Program-made: the position numbers and the translations under genes | Shown: positions 10,256 through 20,879 of the stretch, piece by piece | Layout of the letters: each line of letters starts with the position of its first letter | Position numbering within the stretch: the stretch's first letter is position 1 | The notes under the pieces: generated by a model | The model's input: only the letters and a program-made list of their open reading frames with translations | What the model was told of the DNA's origin: nothing | Databases searched by the model: none | NCBI GenBank assembly: GCA_016271365.2 | Contig: CM057453.1 | Location: 1,088,219,001 to 1,088,283,000 of the forward strand | Origin: Neoceratodus forsteri | Taxonomy: Eukaryota > Chordata > Ceratodontiformes > Ceratodontidae | Direction of reading: 5' to 3' | DNA length: 64,000 bases

Positions 10256-11125
10256 TGTCATGGCCCTTACCGCAAGCTCAAGGTATTCTCTGGCATCCGC
10301 CCTATTCCTAATGGGGAAGTCAACCTGGAGACGTGGATAGACTCTGCTACTCTTGTGGTACAAGACTGGCAATGCTCAGAGGCTGAAAATAGGGCCCACC
10401 TGGGGGAAAGCCTCCAGAGACCCACCCTACGTACTTTTCACTCCCTGAGGTCCTCTACCTCTGATGCCAAAGCCCAAGAGTACATAGTCACCCTTGAAAA
10501 TGTGTTTGGGGGCACCACTAGTGTTGAGACCTTGAAATGGAAACATAAAGATATTAGACAACAGCCGGGGGAATTATCTGCCTACATGGATTGATTAGAG
10601 GGAATCCTACAAACCATTTTTCTGAAAGGAGGCTGGGCCTCTAGTGAAGTGGACCAGGTAAGACTGGATCATATACTCTGCTCTGCCCAGCACTTCAGCT
10701 GGGTGTTGCTCAAATTGCAACTGCATCAAAGGAAATCTGGTTCCTTGCCCTTCCATGTGTGGGTGAAGGGGGTACGAGAAGTTGAAGAGGAGGAAGGCTT
10801 TTCAGATCCCTGAGCAGTCATGGCTGCTGCAACCCCTGCTCCAGGTGTGGGGTCAGTCGCTGTAGGCCTGGAATCACTGCAATCACATGACAGAATCCGA
10901 GAACTAAATGTTAGCCCTGGGGGGCCCAGCCAGGGAGGGGCTGCTATGGATGCTCCGCCATGGGATGAACTGCTGAGGGAGTTCAGAGAAACAAAAAACA
11001 GTCTCTGTATGAAGGCCGCTCCTGCAAGTACAGGCCCCGATCCCTACCTGACTGCATCTGCTATGGGGTGGGGGTGCACACCCAGGCATCTCCTGCTGAC
11101 AGCAACTCAAAAATGTATGTCTTGA
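10256..11125 (+). pseudogene. Gag (PNMA-like capsid), first Gypsy element
   Basis: The frame reads LKVFSGIRPIPNGEVNLETW, then WQCSEAENRAHLGESLQ, FGGTTSVETLKWK, LSAYMD, and after a TGA stop at 10592 LEGILQ and VRLDHILCSAQ. This order matches the capsid of the PNMA family, vertebrate proteins derived from Ty3/Gypsy Gag. It would form the retrotransposon capsid. The usual N-terminal about 100 residues are absent and there is no good start codon in frame. A further TGA lies at about 10812, and the frame shifts into the zinc-knuckle frame between 11068 and 11125. Family assignment is by motif memory. Confidence 0.75.
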
Positions 11126-11877
11126 CTATGGAAGTGAGAGAATTGATGAGATGTCTCCAAATGCTCACCATACCACAGACAGAGGTGGAACCAAGGTTTT
11201 CTGTTGGTAGTACCCCTGCCTCAGCTCCCAGTGTGATGTCTCGGCCACACCAGATCCCAGAAAGCATATTTTGCCATAATTGTGGGAAGGATGGGCACAT
11301 GAAGAGAGAATGCAATTCCCCAAAAGACCTAGATAAAGTTGTATACAGACTTCAAGGGGTGCTTCTGAAAGCAAGACCATGGCCAAGGAGCACTGGAAAT
11401 GACCACAGAGCAGGACTGAGAAATCCTAACTCTAATTTCTTTGTGGCTAAATCTTTTGTCCAGGCCTCTGCTACTGCCTCTCCAGACTGGTCCAGAATAG
11501 TGAGCCCTTCAATAGAGACTTCTGTGATTGTCGATGGTATCCATGCTCGGGCTGTGCTTGATAGCGGCTCACAAGTGACCATTGTATTCCAGGACTGGTA
11601 TGACAAACACTTATCTAATATGCCACTACAGTCTCTGGAAGGTTTGCATGTGTGGTGCCTGAGTGACAGGTCTTATCCCTACTTAGGATATGTCCGGCTC
11701 TGGTTGTCTTTCCCTGCGACTGTAACTGGTATAGATGAACAAGTAGAGTCACTAGCCCTGGTGTGCCCTCCTACGGGATTGTATGATGGAATTCCCTTGC
11801 TCATTGGAACCAACGCCCACATGTTTGGAAGACTAGTGCAGTTGTGTCATGAAAAACAAGGGAAACGGACTGGGTGA
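11068..11877 (+). pseudogene. Gag zinc knuckle and aspartic protease, first Gypsy element
   Basis: The open frame of 269 codons holds a CX2CX4HX4C nucleic-acid-binding knuckle (CHNCGKDGHMKREC, near 11273-11314). It also holds a retropepsin with VLDSGSQVTIV (about 11557) as active-site loop and a later IPLLIGTN strand (about 11791) resembling the conserved second block. Retropepsins act as dimers to cut Gag-Pol. Both key motifs are intact. The frame is offset by one from upstream gag, which could be a natural Gag-Pol frameshift or damage. It ends in TGA at 11875, but homologous reading continues in frame. Confidence 0.85.
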
Positions 11878-13302
11878 GAACTAAGAATCCCAGCCCTGAT
11901 AACGAGAGCCTATGATCTGCAAAAATGGACTACCGAAGCCGATGGAGATGAGCTGGTGGGGATAGTGTGGAAGGAGGATCCTGATTCTCTGGTACTCCCT
12001 CCCAATGCTCAGTACGCCATTCAGGGAGAGGTTCGCATTAGAAAGGAAGTGAAAAATAAAATATTAATATTGGATGCACCATGTGATGGAAAGCTGCCAG
12101 AGGAATTATTGGTTAAACCCAGCATTTTGCCTGCCCATGCCCATACCTATGCACGATGAGTCCAGATTCGGAATGTGTCAGATCGGGATGTCCGGTTGAA
12201 CAGAGGGTGCACCCTAGCTACAGTACACTGTGCAGACACTGCTGTATTACCCATCAACAAGTACTCTGGTGAAAAGGAAAGAGTGACCCCAGACTTATTC
12301 GACTTTGGTGATTCCTCGTTGCCAGTTGAATGGAAGGCTAGAATTAGCAAGAAACTTGCCCAGAGAGACCAAGTGTTTTTGTTAAGTGAATGGAATGTGG
12401 GGTGTGTCCAGGGTGCAGAGCATCACATATGGCTGCATGATGACCAGCCATTTTGAGAGAGATCCAAACGGACATAGATGATGTTAGGAGGCACCTGCAG
12501 GAAATGCTTGCTGCTAGCGTTATACAAGAATCAAGGAGCCCATATGCCTCTCCCATTGTGGTTGTGCATAAGAAGAATGGGTACATGAGTATGTGTGTGT
12601 TGATTATCAAACCCTGAACTGGTGGACCATCCCAGAACAGTACACCATGAGAAGCTCATGGTTCTCAGTTAGAGTGTCTAGAATATGGAATGGCCTGCCA
12701 CTTGTAGTGGTTGCCAGTGAGAGTATGTATTTATTCAAAAAACGATTGGACGCTTTTTTGTGCACAAATTTAATTAAGGAGTATAATTAATAAATTGGTG
12801 GGCAATATGGACCTTGGTCTTTTTGGCTCTGTTTAACCTATGAAACCTATGAAACCATGCCCCGTATACAAGATGCCCTGGATTACTTGAATGGGTGCAA
12901 ATGGTTTTCGGTATTGGATCTTCGCAGTGGATATTACCAGATTCTGATGGCCTCGGAGGACCATGAGAAAACAGCCTTCATCTGTCCTTTGGGGTTCTAC
13001 AAATTCCTGAGAATGCCACAGGGGATTTCGGGTACCCCAGCTACCTTTCAGTGACTGATGGAATGTGCGGTGAGAAATATGAACTTGCTGGAATGTTTAG
13101 TGTACCTAGATGATGTTATTGTGTTTGGACACACATTAGAGGAGCATGAGACCCGACTGTTTAAAGTGCTGGATCGATTGGAAGACTTCGGCCTCAAGCT
13201 GTCCATTGACAAGTGCCAGTTTTTTCAAACCTCCATGAAGTATGTGGGGCACATAGTATCTGCAGAAGGAATAGAGACTGATCCCAGTAAGGTTGAGTCA
13301 TG
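11878..13302 (+). pseudogene. Pol linker and reverse transcriptase, first Gypsy element
   Basis: A linker (11878-12450) with in-frame TGA at 12157 and 12454 leads to RT: VRRHLQEMLAASVIQESRSP, VVVHKKNG, MCVDYQTLN (two frame changes between 12470 and 12593). After the LINE insertion come LDLRSGYYQI, AFICPLGFYKF, a TGA at 13052, and LVYLDDVIVFGHTLEEH, with the catalytic YLDD intact. SAEGIETDPSKV closes the domain, and a frame change near 13300 leads into RNase H. The 204-bp insertion at 12650-12853 sits between YTM and PRIQDAL. Confidence 0.9.
12644..12859 (+). mobile_element. 204-bp LINE 3' end inserted in Gypsy RT, 6-bp target duplication
   Basis: ACCATG occurs at 12644-12649 and 12854-12859; removing one copy and 12650-12853 restores continuous RT reading across the site. 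The insert encodes only the last LINE residues (RIWNGLP, SMYLFKKRLDAFL) and ends with cctatgaaacctatgaaa. It is an extremely 5'-truncated copy of the family at 2605-5158. Confidence 0.9.
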
Positions 13303-13968
13303 ACTACTTGGCCCCAGCCCCATAACTTGAAAGAACTACAACATTTCCTAGGGTTCTGTGGCTACTACCACAGGTTCATGAAAGACTATTCAAAGGTGAT
13401 TCACCCGCTTCTGAATCTTACCCAGGGTTACCCCCCTACCAACCATAAACACAAGAAAGGGGCTGTCAAAGAACCAGAGAAAGTGTACTTTCACACAGGT
13501 AACTCGTTTGGGCCCTGTTGGACACCCGAATGTGAAGCAGCCTTCCATGAAGTCATATACCAGCTCACCCATGCCTCCATCCTCGCCTATGCTGACCCTA
13601 TCAAGCCCTATGTGCTGCATACGGATGCTAGTCTGCAGGACCTAGGAGCTGTGCTGTATCAAGGTCATGAGGATGGTTTGAGACCAGTCGCTTTCGCCAG
13701 CAGGAGTTTGACCCCGTCTGAGCGAAACTATCCTGTGCACAAGCTGGAGTTCCTTGCCCTAAAATGGGCCATTGTTGATCAGTTTCAAGAATACCTTTAT
13801 GGGACAAAGATATTGGTGAAGACCAACGATAACCCATTGACCTATGTACACACTTCAGCTAAGTTAGACGCCACTGGGCACCGGTGGCTCTCTGCTTTAT
13901 CAACCTATGATTATGCTGTCGAATACAGACCAGGACTGAACCATATTGATGCTGATGCCCTGTCATGA
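13300..13968 (+). pseudogene. RT thumb/connection and RNase H, first Gypsy element
   Basis: A single open frame of 222 codons: LQHFLGFCGYYHRFMKDYSK (RT C-terminal helix), then RNase H starting VLHTDASLQDLGAVLYQ (first catalytic Asp in TDAS), FASRSLTPSERNYPVHKLEFLA (catalytic Glu in LEFLAL), KTNDNPLTY (TDxxxL reads TNDNPL) and HIDADALS (last Asp). It would degrade the RNA strand during reverse transcription. The stop at 13966 is TGA exactly where the family continues with Arg, so this is decay and not the true protein end. Confidence 0.9.
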
Positions 13969-15450
13969 AGGCCCACTTCTAGGAGTGATTGGGTCAGGCT
14001 GTCTGAAGCTGACATCCAAGCATTGTGCCAAAAGCTTGACAGAAATGAACAGATGTCTGCGGACACAGTGGACTGTCTAGTAGATTGCTTGGACCCTCCT
14101 GATACCTGCATACCGGCTACCTATTGCCATTTTTCTGCTCTAGATATTAGTGCAGTACCTCAACTTGACAATGACAGTATTCAGTCCGCTCAATCCCAAG
14201 ATCCTATGATTCAACCCGCACTTGATGCCCTGCGTGCAGGGAAAGATGTGTCTAAGTTGCATTCCCCTTACTTGCAAACTGCCCTATTGTTTAAAGAAAG
14301 TCCCAGGTAGAAGTTACTCAATCAGTTGTTATACAGAGAGACAGTGGATTGTAGTGGTTAAGTAGATAAGCAACAACTGGTCCTGCCCACAGCCTTTAAA
14401 CACTTGGTACTGAGGTCTCTCCACAGTCACATAGGGCACCTCGGTATTGACAGGACTCTCGACCTGGTACGATCTCAATTCTACTGGCCCAAGATGGGAG
14501 CCAATGTTGAGCACCATGTAAAGACCTGTAGTCATTGCCTCCAAAGAAAAGCTCTGCCTCAGAGGGCTGTCCCTCTTGTCAATATCACTACCAGCACCCC
14601 CATGGAACTGGTCTGTATAGATTTTTTGTGTTTAGAACCTGATCAATGGAATATTGGCAATGTGTTAGTGGTTATGGATCATTTCACATGGTATGCACAA
14701 GCTTTTCCAACTAAAGATCAAAAGGCCTCTAACGTGGCCAAGGTACTAGTGGAAAATTTGTTTGTCCACTATGGTGCCCTCCAGCTGATCCACTCTGACC
14801 AAGGCAGAGACTTTGAAAGTAGGCTAATCAAAGAAATGCTCTCTCTGTGGGGAGGGGGTGCCGAAGTCAAGAACCACCCCTCATCACCCACCGGGGGACC
14901 CTAAACCCGAACGTTTTAACCACACCCTTCTAGACATGCTGGGCACCCTCCATTCAAAAGACAAGCCAGCACATTAGCACCTTGGTACACGCATACAACT
15001 GCACCAGAAATGATGCTACTGGGTTCTCCCCCTACCGCCTCATGTTTGGGAAGAAGGCCTGACTGCCAGTCGATGTCTGCTTTGGGGTCTCTCCAGATGG
15101 GGTCCGAGCCGAAAACTACCTGCAGTATGTACAGAAACTGAAAGCTAAATTGAACCATGCATATCAACTGGCCCAGACAATGGCTGCCTAGAGAAATCTC
15201 ATCAACAAAGAGAGGCACGATAAGAAAGTAAAGGCTCAAGAGCTACGGCCCGGAGACCGTGTGTTGTTATGCAATTTGGGACTAAATGGCAAGCACAAAA
15301 TTGTTGATAGGTGGCACCATCTTCCTCATGTAGTAGTTGGAAAGTTGGATGATCTACCAGTGTATAAGGTATGCCCAGAGAATAACTCCAAAGCTGTCAA
15401 GACCATGCACCGTAACCACTTGCTGCCTATCAGCCAAGTTATTATGGAAG
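13969..15450 (+). pseudogene. Integrase, first Gypsy element
   Basis: After a linker (13969-14310) comes the HHCC zinc domain (HIGHLGIDRTLD, CSHCLQRK near 14533), then the DDE core. VCIDF (14613) and HSDQGRDF (14791) supply the two Asp. The Glu helix PERFNHTLLDML lies near 14908 after a frame change. Stops follow through 14960-15240. The C-terminal GPY/F-like module is clear at 15255-15440 (GDRVLLCNLGLN, LPVYKVCPEN, HRNHLLP). It would insert the cDNA into host DNA. Catalytic residues survive, but the frame is broken in several places. Confidence 0.85.
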
Positions 15451-16408
15451 CTGAGCCAGCAGACATTGCCTCCACTAGGCCGGTGACTCGTGCTGCTGCA
15501 AAAAAGAGACAGAGTCTACCAACCCCAGTAGTTACACATTTAAGGTTTCCCCGCAGCAGGCCCAGAATGATAGTGACTGCCAGTCCACCTCTGATGACAA
15601 TGACGATGGTAATGTCTATTATACCTCCTATGAACTGAGTCAGTTGTTTCATGGAAAGCCTATGCAGAATCGTGGGGATAAAGCTGGGCCTTCTGGACTG
15701 CCTAACCCCCCAGCTTCATCCTTGGAGCCAATGCTCCCTGAAAGTGAAGTGCAAAGTATCACATCTGAGGCTTCGGACTCCCTGTGTTTAGTGGAACTGT
15801 GTGACTTACCTGAAGAAGGAGCTATTGGTCTGAGTTTCTCTGGTGACACACCACAACTTGAACAACAATGTCAGAGTGTTGACAGCCCCCCTTCAGTGCT
15901 GCAAAGCCTAATTGTGATAGAACCTCCTCAAAATGAGAAACCTGGGCCTTCATCAGAAGATAATAATGAGCAGAGTGTTGTGGAAACAGAGCCTACAGAG
16001 CAAGAAGCTGACAGTGCTCCCAGTTTGGACATTCCCATCCATGCAAAGGCACCTCTTATGAGTAAGGAAAGCTCCAAGGTTAGTGCTGAAAGTACAGAGA
16101 CTGTGGCTGTTCCCCCCAGAAAGACTGGCCGAGCTGTCAAGCCAGTATTGCACTTCAGTTATGATTCTCCCGGGAGGCCAGTGGATTTGCCTCTAAATGT
16201 GGTTCTCAAAGGCGTTTATATTTCTCAGAGCTCACTACCCAAAGTGAGCTTAATGGCCAATTCCAGGCTGATTGTTCTTCCTTCTCAGTATGGTGCCCCT
16301 GACCCATCCAGCCCCAAGTTAGCTGATAGGGATGGGCCCCCTCCAACATTGTTTAATGTACAGGACGTTATAACACGAATCAGTATTGTGATGTTACAAG
16401 TATGTTAA
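15451..16408 (+). pseudogene. Pol C-terminal tail, acidic/Ser-rich, first Gypsy element
   Basis: After the integrase C-terminus an R/K-rich segment (PVTRAAAKKR) is followed, one frame change later (about 15550), by an acidic stretch (STSDDNDDGN) and a 254-codon open frame (15644-16408) rich in S, P and E. Near its end VLHFSYDSPGRPVDLPLN resembles the short conserved block seen at the C-terminus of some Gypsy Pol proteins. No signal peptide, membrane helix or cysteine pattern is present, so it is not an envelope gene. The function of the tail is unknown. This is the longest intact frame besides Gag-protease. Confidence 0.6.
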
Positions 16409-16564
16409 TCATAGTGGAATCCATATCACAAGTATGAAACATACATAAGCATTGTCATTATGAATATAGTTTTGTGAAGTGCAGTGAATATGTATAGTAA
16501 AGTAATAAGTTTATGTTAACTGATGCATGATGGTACAGACTTGACAAGGATGCCAAGTTTTCTC

Positions 16565-16578
16565 CAGGCAGGGAAGGG
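16565..16578 (+). promoter_or_regulatory. Polypurine tract before 3' LTR
   Basis: CAGGCAGGGAAGGG directly abuts the LTR start at 16579. Position and purine content fit the plus-strand primer of reverse transcription. Confidence 0.65.
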
Positions 16579-17962
16579 TGTAACCCCCCAATAAATGGGG
16601 GTTCACAAAAAGTCTTCCTTGAGCTTGCTTAAATGCTCACTGCCAGGCTGGTGTTCTGCATTTTAGCAGTTTAAATGTATTGCCAGATAGTGCCTGTATA
16701 GCCTCTGTGTACTGTCTCTTTAAGAGTTGCCTGGATTACACTCATAATTAACCTGAGAGGGAGCTCTGTTAGAAGATGTACTTGTTTGCTGATCATTTGT
16801 TAGAGTAGTAATAATAGTGCAGTTTGTTCTAACCTGCCTTCTTTGCAGCATGGACAATTCTGTTTGTTTCCATCATCTTGGTCCTGGACTGTCAGAATGG
16901 GCCAATCAGTACATTTGGGACTCTAAAATGGAGCCTACCTACAGGGGCTTGGTGGGACCAAAACTTGTAGGAATTGTAGTTTTGGGCTTTTGGTGCCTAA
17001 AATAACCTGGAGGGGGAGACATTGTTGTGACTGACAGACAGATCAGCTAACTGAACCTTTTGGAGCTTGGGGAAAGTCCCACACTGCTTGCAGTTTCAGT
17101 TAGATCTGAGCTGGGAAGTGAAGAAGTAACAGCTTGAGATAGTTTGAGCACCAATCCATAGTGGATTCGCATGGGAGAACTTTAGAAAGGCCTGAGTTTG
17201 GCCTGCATACCTGCCTGCTGTTCCTGAGAAGGAACTTGTGCTGTTTTCGGACTGAATCCAACTTTGGAAAGTGAATTAAGCCACTGAATTGTGACCAGGT
17301 TTTAACCTGAAGAAGACCGAAGATTTGCTGAATGTGATTGGCCTGTCAGGACTTCCAGCTACCTCTGAACTTCCGGATTGTGCAGAGACTCTGTAATTGC
17401 GACCGGACAGTCATTTGCCTGGTACAATGGAATTTCCTTACATGTGAATGTGCTGTGTGCTTATAGTGGGTCGTGATTTGTTTCCCCACTGTGTGTCTGA
17501 ACCACGTTTTGCTTGCTGGAGGCTGTATCCAGCTCCACGGACTGAATCCATATCCATTTCCATTTGCCTGTGCCCTGCTACACTGGCTCAGCTAGAATAT
17601 CTGCTACTCAGAGAAAGTCATCGACAAGAGACCGGCCTGGGGATCAGCCCCATGCTCAATGCCTTGTACAGGAATGACGCCTCGGTAATTCGTGTGGGCC
17701 CTGCTTCTCTGGGCACTCCAGCTCAACAGCCTGCAGTCTCGATTTCATCCTGCCTGTGTCCAGTATTGGGTATCATGAGTAAACATCAGGATAGCTCCCT
17801 GCAACAACAGCTAAATCTGAAAGTGTTGTCATCTGATTGTCTTGTTGCCTTTTCTTTCATGAACTGAGCCCTCTGGCTCCAGATTACGAATAGTGTGTGT
17901 TGTGCATGTTGCTTTCTTCTATCAGAGGGCCCCAGCCAGCTGCAACATTCCTGGCTAGTCCA
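16579..17962 (+). repeat. 3' LTR of the first Gypsy element
   Basis: It is homologous to 8864-10247 with identical length of similarity (1384 bp), begins TGTAACCCCCC, and diverges after ...ggctagtcca. The region between here and 18271 has no recognised gene. Confidence 0.85.
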
Positions 17963-18271
17963 CCATTTTCCTACCTGGGTACCCAGAGTGTGTGACTGTG
18001 TAGGGACTCTGAAGTGCATGCATAACTGTTTGATTAATATAGCTTTGAGAACATTTCTTCTGTGTTAGCCCCTTTCCTTAATTATGTATTTTTTGCTTGG
18101 TAATTTTTGACCAGGAAAGGCACACTAAGTTGTAATGGCTTGTGTCCAGGTGAATCCTGGGAGATGGGTAACATAGACCAGTTTTATTAAAAGAGGAATA
18201 TTGGCCATGAAACCAGGGAAACTGCCCTAATCTCGTTTGATGAGTACCGTGGAATTTTAATTCCACCTGGC
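17963..18271. other. Spacer between the two Gypsy loci
   Basis: No gene. A short segment (18113-18139, ggaaaggcacactaagttgt) resembles 49052-49078 next to a LINE 3' end, so a LINE 3' fragment may lie here on the minus strand. Confidence 0.35.
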
Positions 18272-18275
18272 AAGT
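18272..18275. repeat. Left target-site duplication AAGT of the LTR array
   Basis: AAGT directly before the array's first LTR base (18276) matches AAGT directly after its last (48581-48584). Four bases is a normal Ty3/Gypsy duplication size; the terminal TG...CA supports the boundaries. Confidence 0.65.
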
Positions 18276-20879
18276 TGCAAAGCACTAGGTCTATTCTCAC
18301 TGATGGTGTAGCAGTGCTTGAGTAAGGAGAGACAGGAGACAAACTCAGTGAATGGAAACAGGTTTACTGGGTGCAAAGCACCAAAGAGGATAAGCAGTGT
18401 ACAGCAGGATATACTGTAACTCAGTACTCTATACCTCTATAATAACACCTATGCTTTATTCCTATACTCCAAGACTGTCTTATTACTCTACACTCTATAC
18501 TAATCCTTATACTCTATTCATATACTCTATGATTGTCTCATTATTCTATACTCTATAATAATCCTTATACCCTATTCATGTATTCTATGATTGTCTTATT
18601 ACTATATCTTCTATAATAATCCTTATGTTATTTCATTACATTAGTACAGCATGTCAAGCAGAGACCAAAAGAGCATAGAGTCCATCACAGGTCAAGAGTG
18701 ATGGCCACCAGTACCTTTGCTGGCTGGCTTTGGTTGAATTTGGAAAACTGAAGGGCAAAGAACAGAAACAAACATGAACCCAAGCAATGGTAAACCTCTT
18801 GGCTGAAATAGGGTTCCAGGGGAACTGAGCTGTGGAGAAACTGAAGCTTACAATGCAAGGCAGATATAGGGCCTCCTGGTCAGTGGAGAACCCCAAGAAA
18901 ATGAGACACAGATACAGGTAACTGATTGAAGACTCCTGAGCCAAAGCTGGACCCCACAAAAAACACAGGATATAGACAACTGATTGAAGACTCCTGTGCC
19001 GAAGCTGGACCCCAGGGAAACTCAGGATGCAGACAACTGATTGAAGACTCCAGGGCTGAAGCTGGAGCCCAAGGGACTTTAGAAGGCAGATGCAATGAGG
19101 AAACCTGCCAAATGCCAGGAGCTAGCTATGCGGGGACCCTGGGGTATAACCCCCACCACAGATATTTAGCTCTGAAGGCACCTAACAGGAGGATTACCCT
19201 AAGGCTGAGGGTAATCTGACTAGCTAAAATGCTGAAGGTCCCTCCCTGACTGTTCCTCCCTGAACTAGGGTCTAGGGAGAAGTTACAGGAGTTACTATCC
19301 CTTGGCTCGGACTGTGGCTATTATGCTGATGGGGAGGCTAACTGCCTGGCCCACTTCCCTTCCCTTGCCGCTGGTTATAGCTAAAAACAGAGTGCACTTC
19401 TAAACAACAGGATAGCACTCATTATTTATTTGCTTAGCTTGGCTGCTGATGCCCATTTGGCTACTGGCCATCTTATTGCACTCTGGGGCACTATTCCTTA
19501 TCTGGGGCTGGAGTCCCCTAACTGGCCCATCCAAAACTGGATAAACTGAATAGAACAAGGAAAAACACTAAGAAAACAACATTGGTCTACCTGGCCCCTA
19601 ACCCACTGACCCACCTGGCTAATGTGGCTACCACATTATCTGGGGCCCTCTTTGCCTTGACTGGCCCTTTTATTTATTAATTTAAATAACCTGTAGCTTT
19701 TGGGCTAACTAGCCCTGTCTGGTAGCCCACCTGGCTAACTGCCCTATAATGCTGGGGCTTTGCCCTGCCCCTGGCTGCAGCTTCCTTGTTGGCTTTATTT
19801 TTATTAATGTATTCAATGCCATCTTGCCTTAGCTCTGCCTCGTGAGAGCCTAAATTAAATAAATCCCCACCCCTCTCTATTACTGCTATTTCTGGAGTTA
19901 ATTTAAATAAATTATTCAATTTAAATATGTCCGCTCTCGTCCAGTCCCTTCCCTAACAAGCCTTTCTTTACCCTGACTGGTTGCCCCGATGAGCCCTTTT
20001 GGTGCAAAATAAACTTTTTATTTATTTAGTTAAAAGTTCTGGTAGTCAGCACCTGCCAGATGGTGCTGCTGCTGAGACACCACCCTGACCCAGGGTGGAA
20101 TCTACTCGAGCTAGAAGGAGGTGGAGGAGGGAGATGCTGGTGCTGGCTCTGGAGTGGGCAGGCAGTAGAAGGGGCAACCACAGGGCCTTGCTGCTCGGCC
20201 CAACACTCCTCGCTGGCCTGGTGCTTTTCTCTCCACAGATGTGGCCCCGCTTGTGGGCGCCACCGAGGAGGGACAGAATTAAATTTTTTTTATTTTAAAA
20301 TAAAAATGGGACTATTCTGAGCCCACAATGTGGCCGACTGCTACCAATCATGGAGACCAGCTGGAACGCTAGATGACTGCCACTACTGCCAACACTAGAA
20401 CTGCTGGACTGACACCCAGGGATGAAAGGAGGACTACAGATATGAACTACCCTTAACGTTTACCTCCCTGTACCCCCTCTCTCTCCCTTTTGCTGAAAAC
20501 ATTCTTTTTTTACTCATTAGGGCATCTGAGAGCACTCTCCCAACTGTCCCGGCTGCTGGCCACACCACAATTCAAAAATGGCGATTACTGGTCACACAGG
20601 AGCCCTACCTGGCATTTGGGATGCTGAGTTCCTAGTGACCAGAGAGGCAAGCAGCTGCCCAGAGCGAGGATGGCACAACCTCATGCTAAGGGCTGGGCAG
20701 GCTGCAGGGAAGCAGGGGAAGAACAATTTAAAACTGCAAGCTATAGTTTACTTTTGCAGGGGCTCCTGCACTAAAGTTGCCCCCCCCCACTTGTCACCTA
20801 GCCTACTGGGGCACTAGGGACCTGAGGAGACTGGGGACTACCTGGGGACACTGGGGACCCCTAACATTGGGGCATTTTA
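18276..20879 (-). repeat. Array LTR 1 (lowest coordinate, terminal 3' LTR)
   Basis: 2604 bp. It contains an AT-rich tandem repeat of about 58 bp (18420-18640), three units of a 57-bp minisatellite (about 18900-19075), and CT/AT-rich downstream blocks. Relative to the other three LTRs it lacks about 0.6 kb between the minisatellite and the gactttagaagg block (19075). It does not carry the retroposon found in LTRs 2 and 3. Its outer end is the array's 3' end on the minus strand. Confidence 0.85.

Larger units (their letters stand above)
8864..17962 (+). mobile_element. Ty3/Gypsy LTR retrotransposon with PNMA-like Gag
   Basis: Two copies of a 1384-bp LTR (8864-10247 and 16579-17962) bracket plus-strand gag, protease, RT, RNase H and integrase in the usual Ty3/Gypsy order. 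About 12 differences are seen in the first 270 bases of the LTRs, so it is a moderately old insertion. A purine tract precedes the 3' LTR. No matching target duplication was found (flanks gcttag and ccattt), and the primer-binding site and Gag N-terminus are missing at the 5' LTR junction, so a deletion there is likely. Many stops make it non-coding as a whole. Confidence 0.9.

Noticed and set aside
15644..16408. Envelope gene of a retrovirus-like element
   Set aside because: No signal peptide, hydrophobic membrane segment or cysteine pattern; composition is acidic and Ser/Pro-rich.
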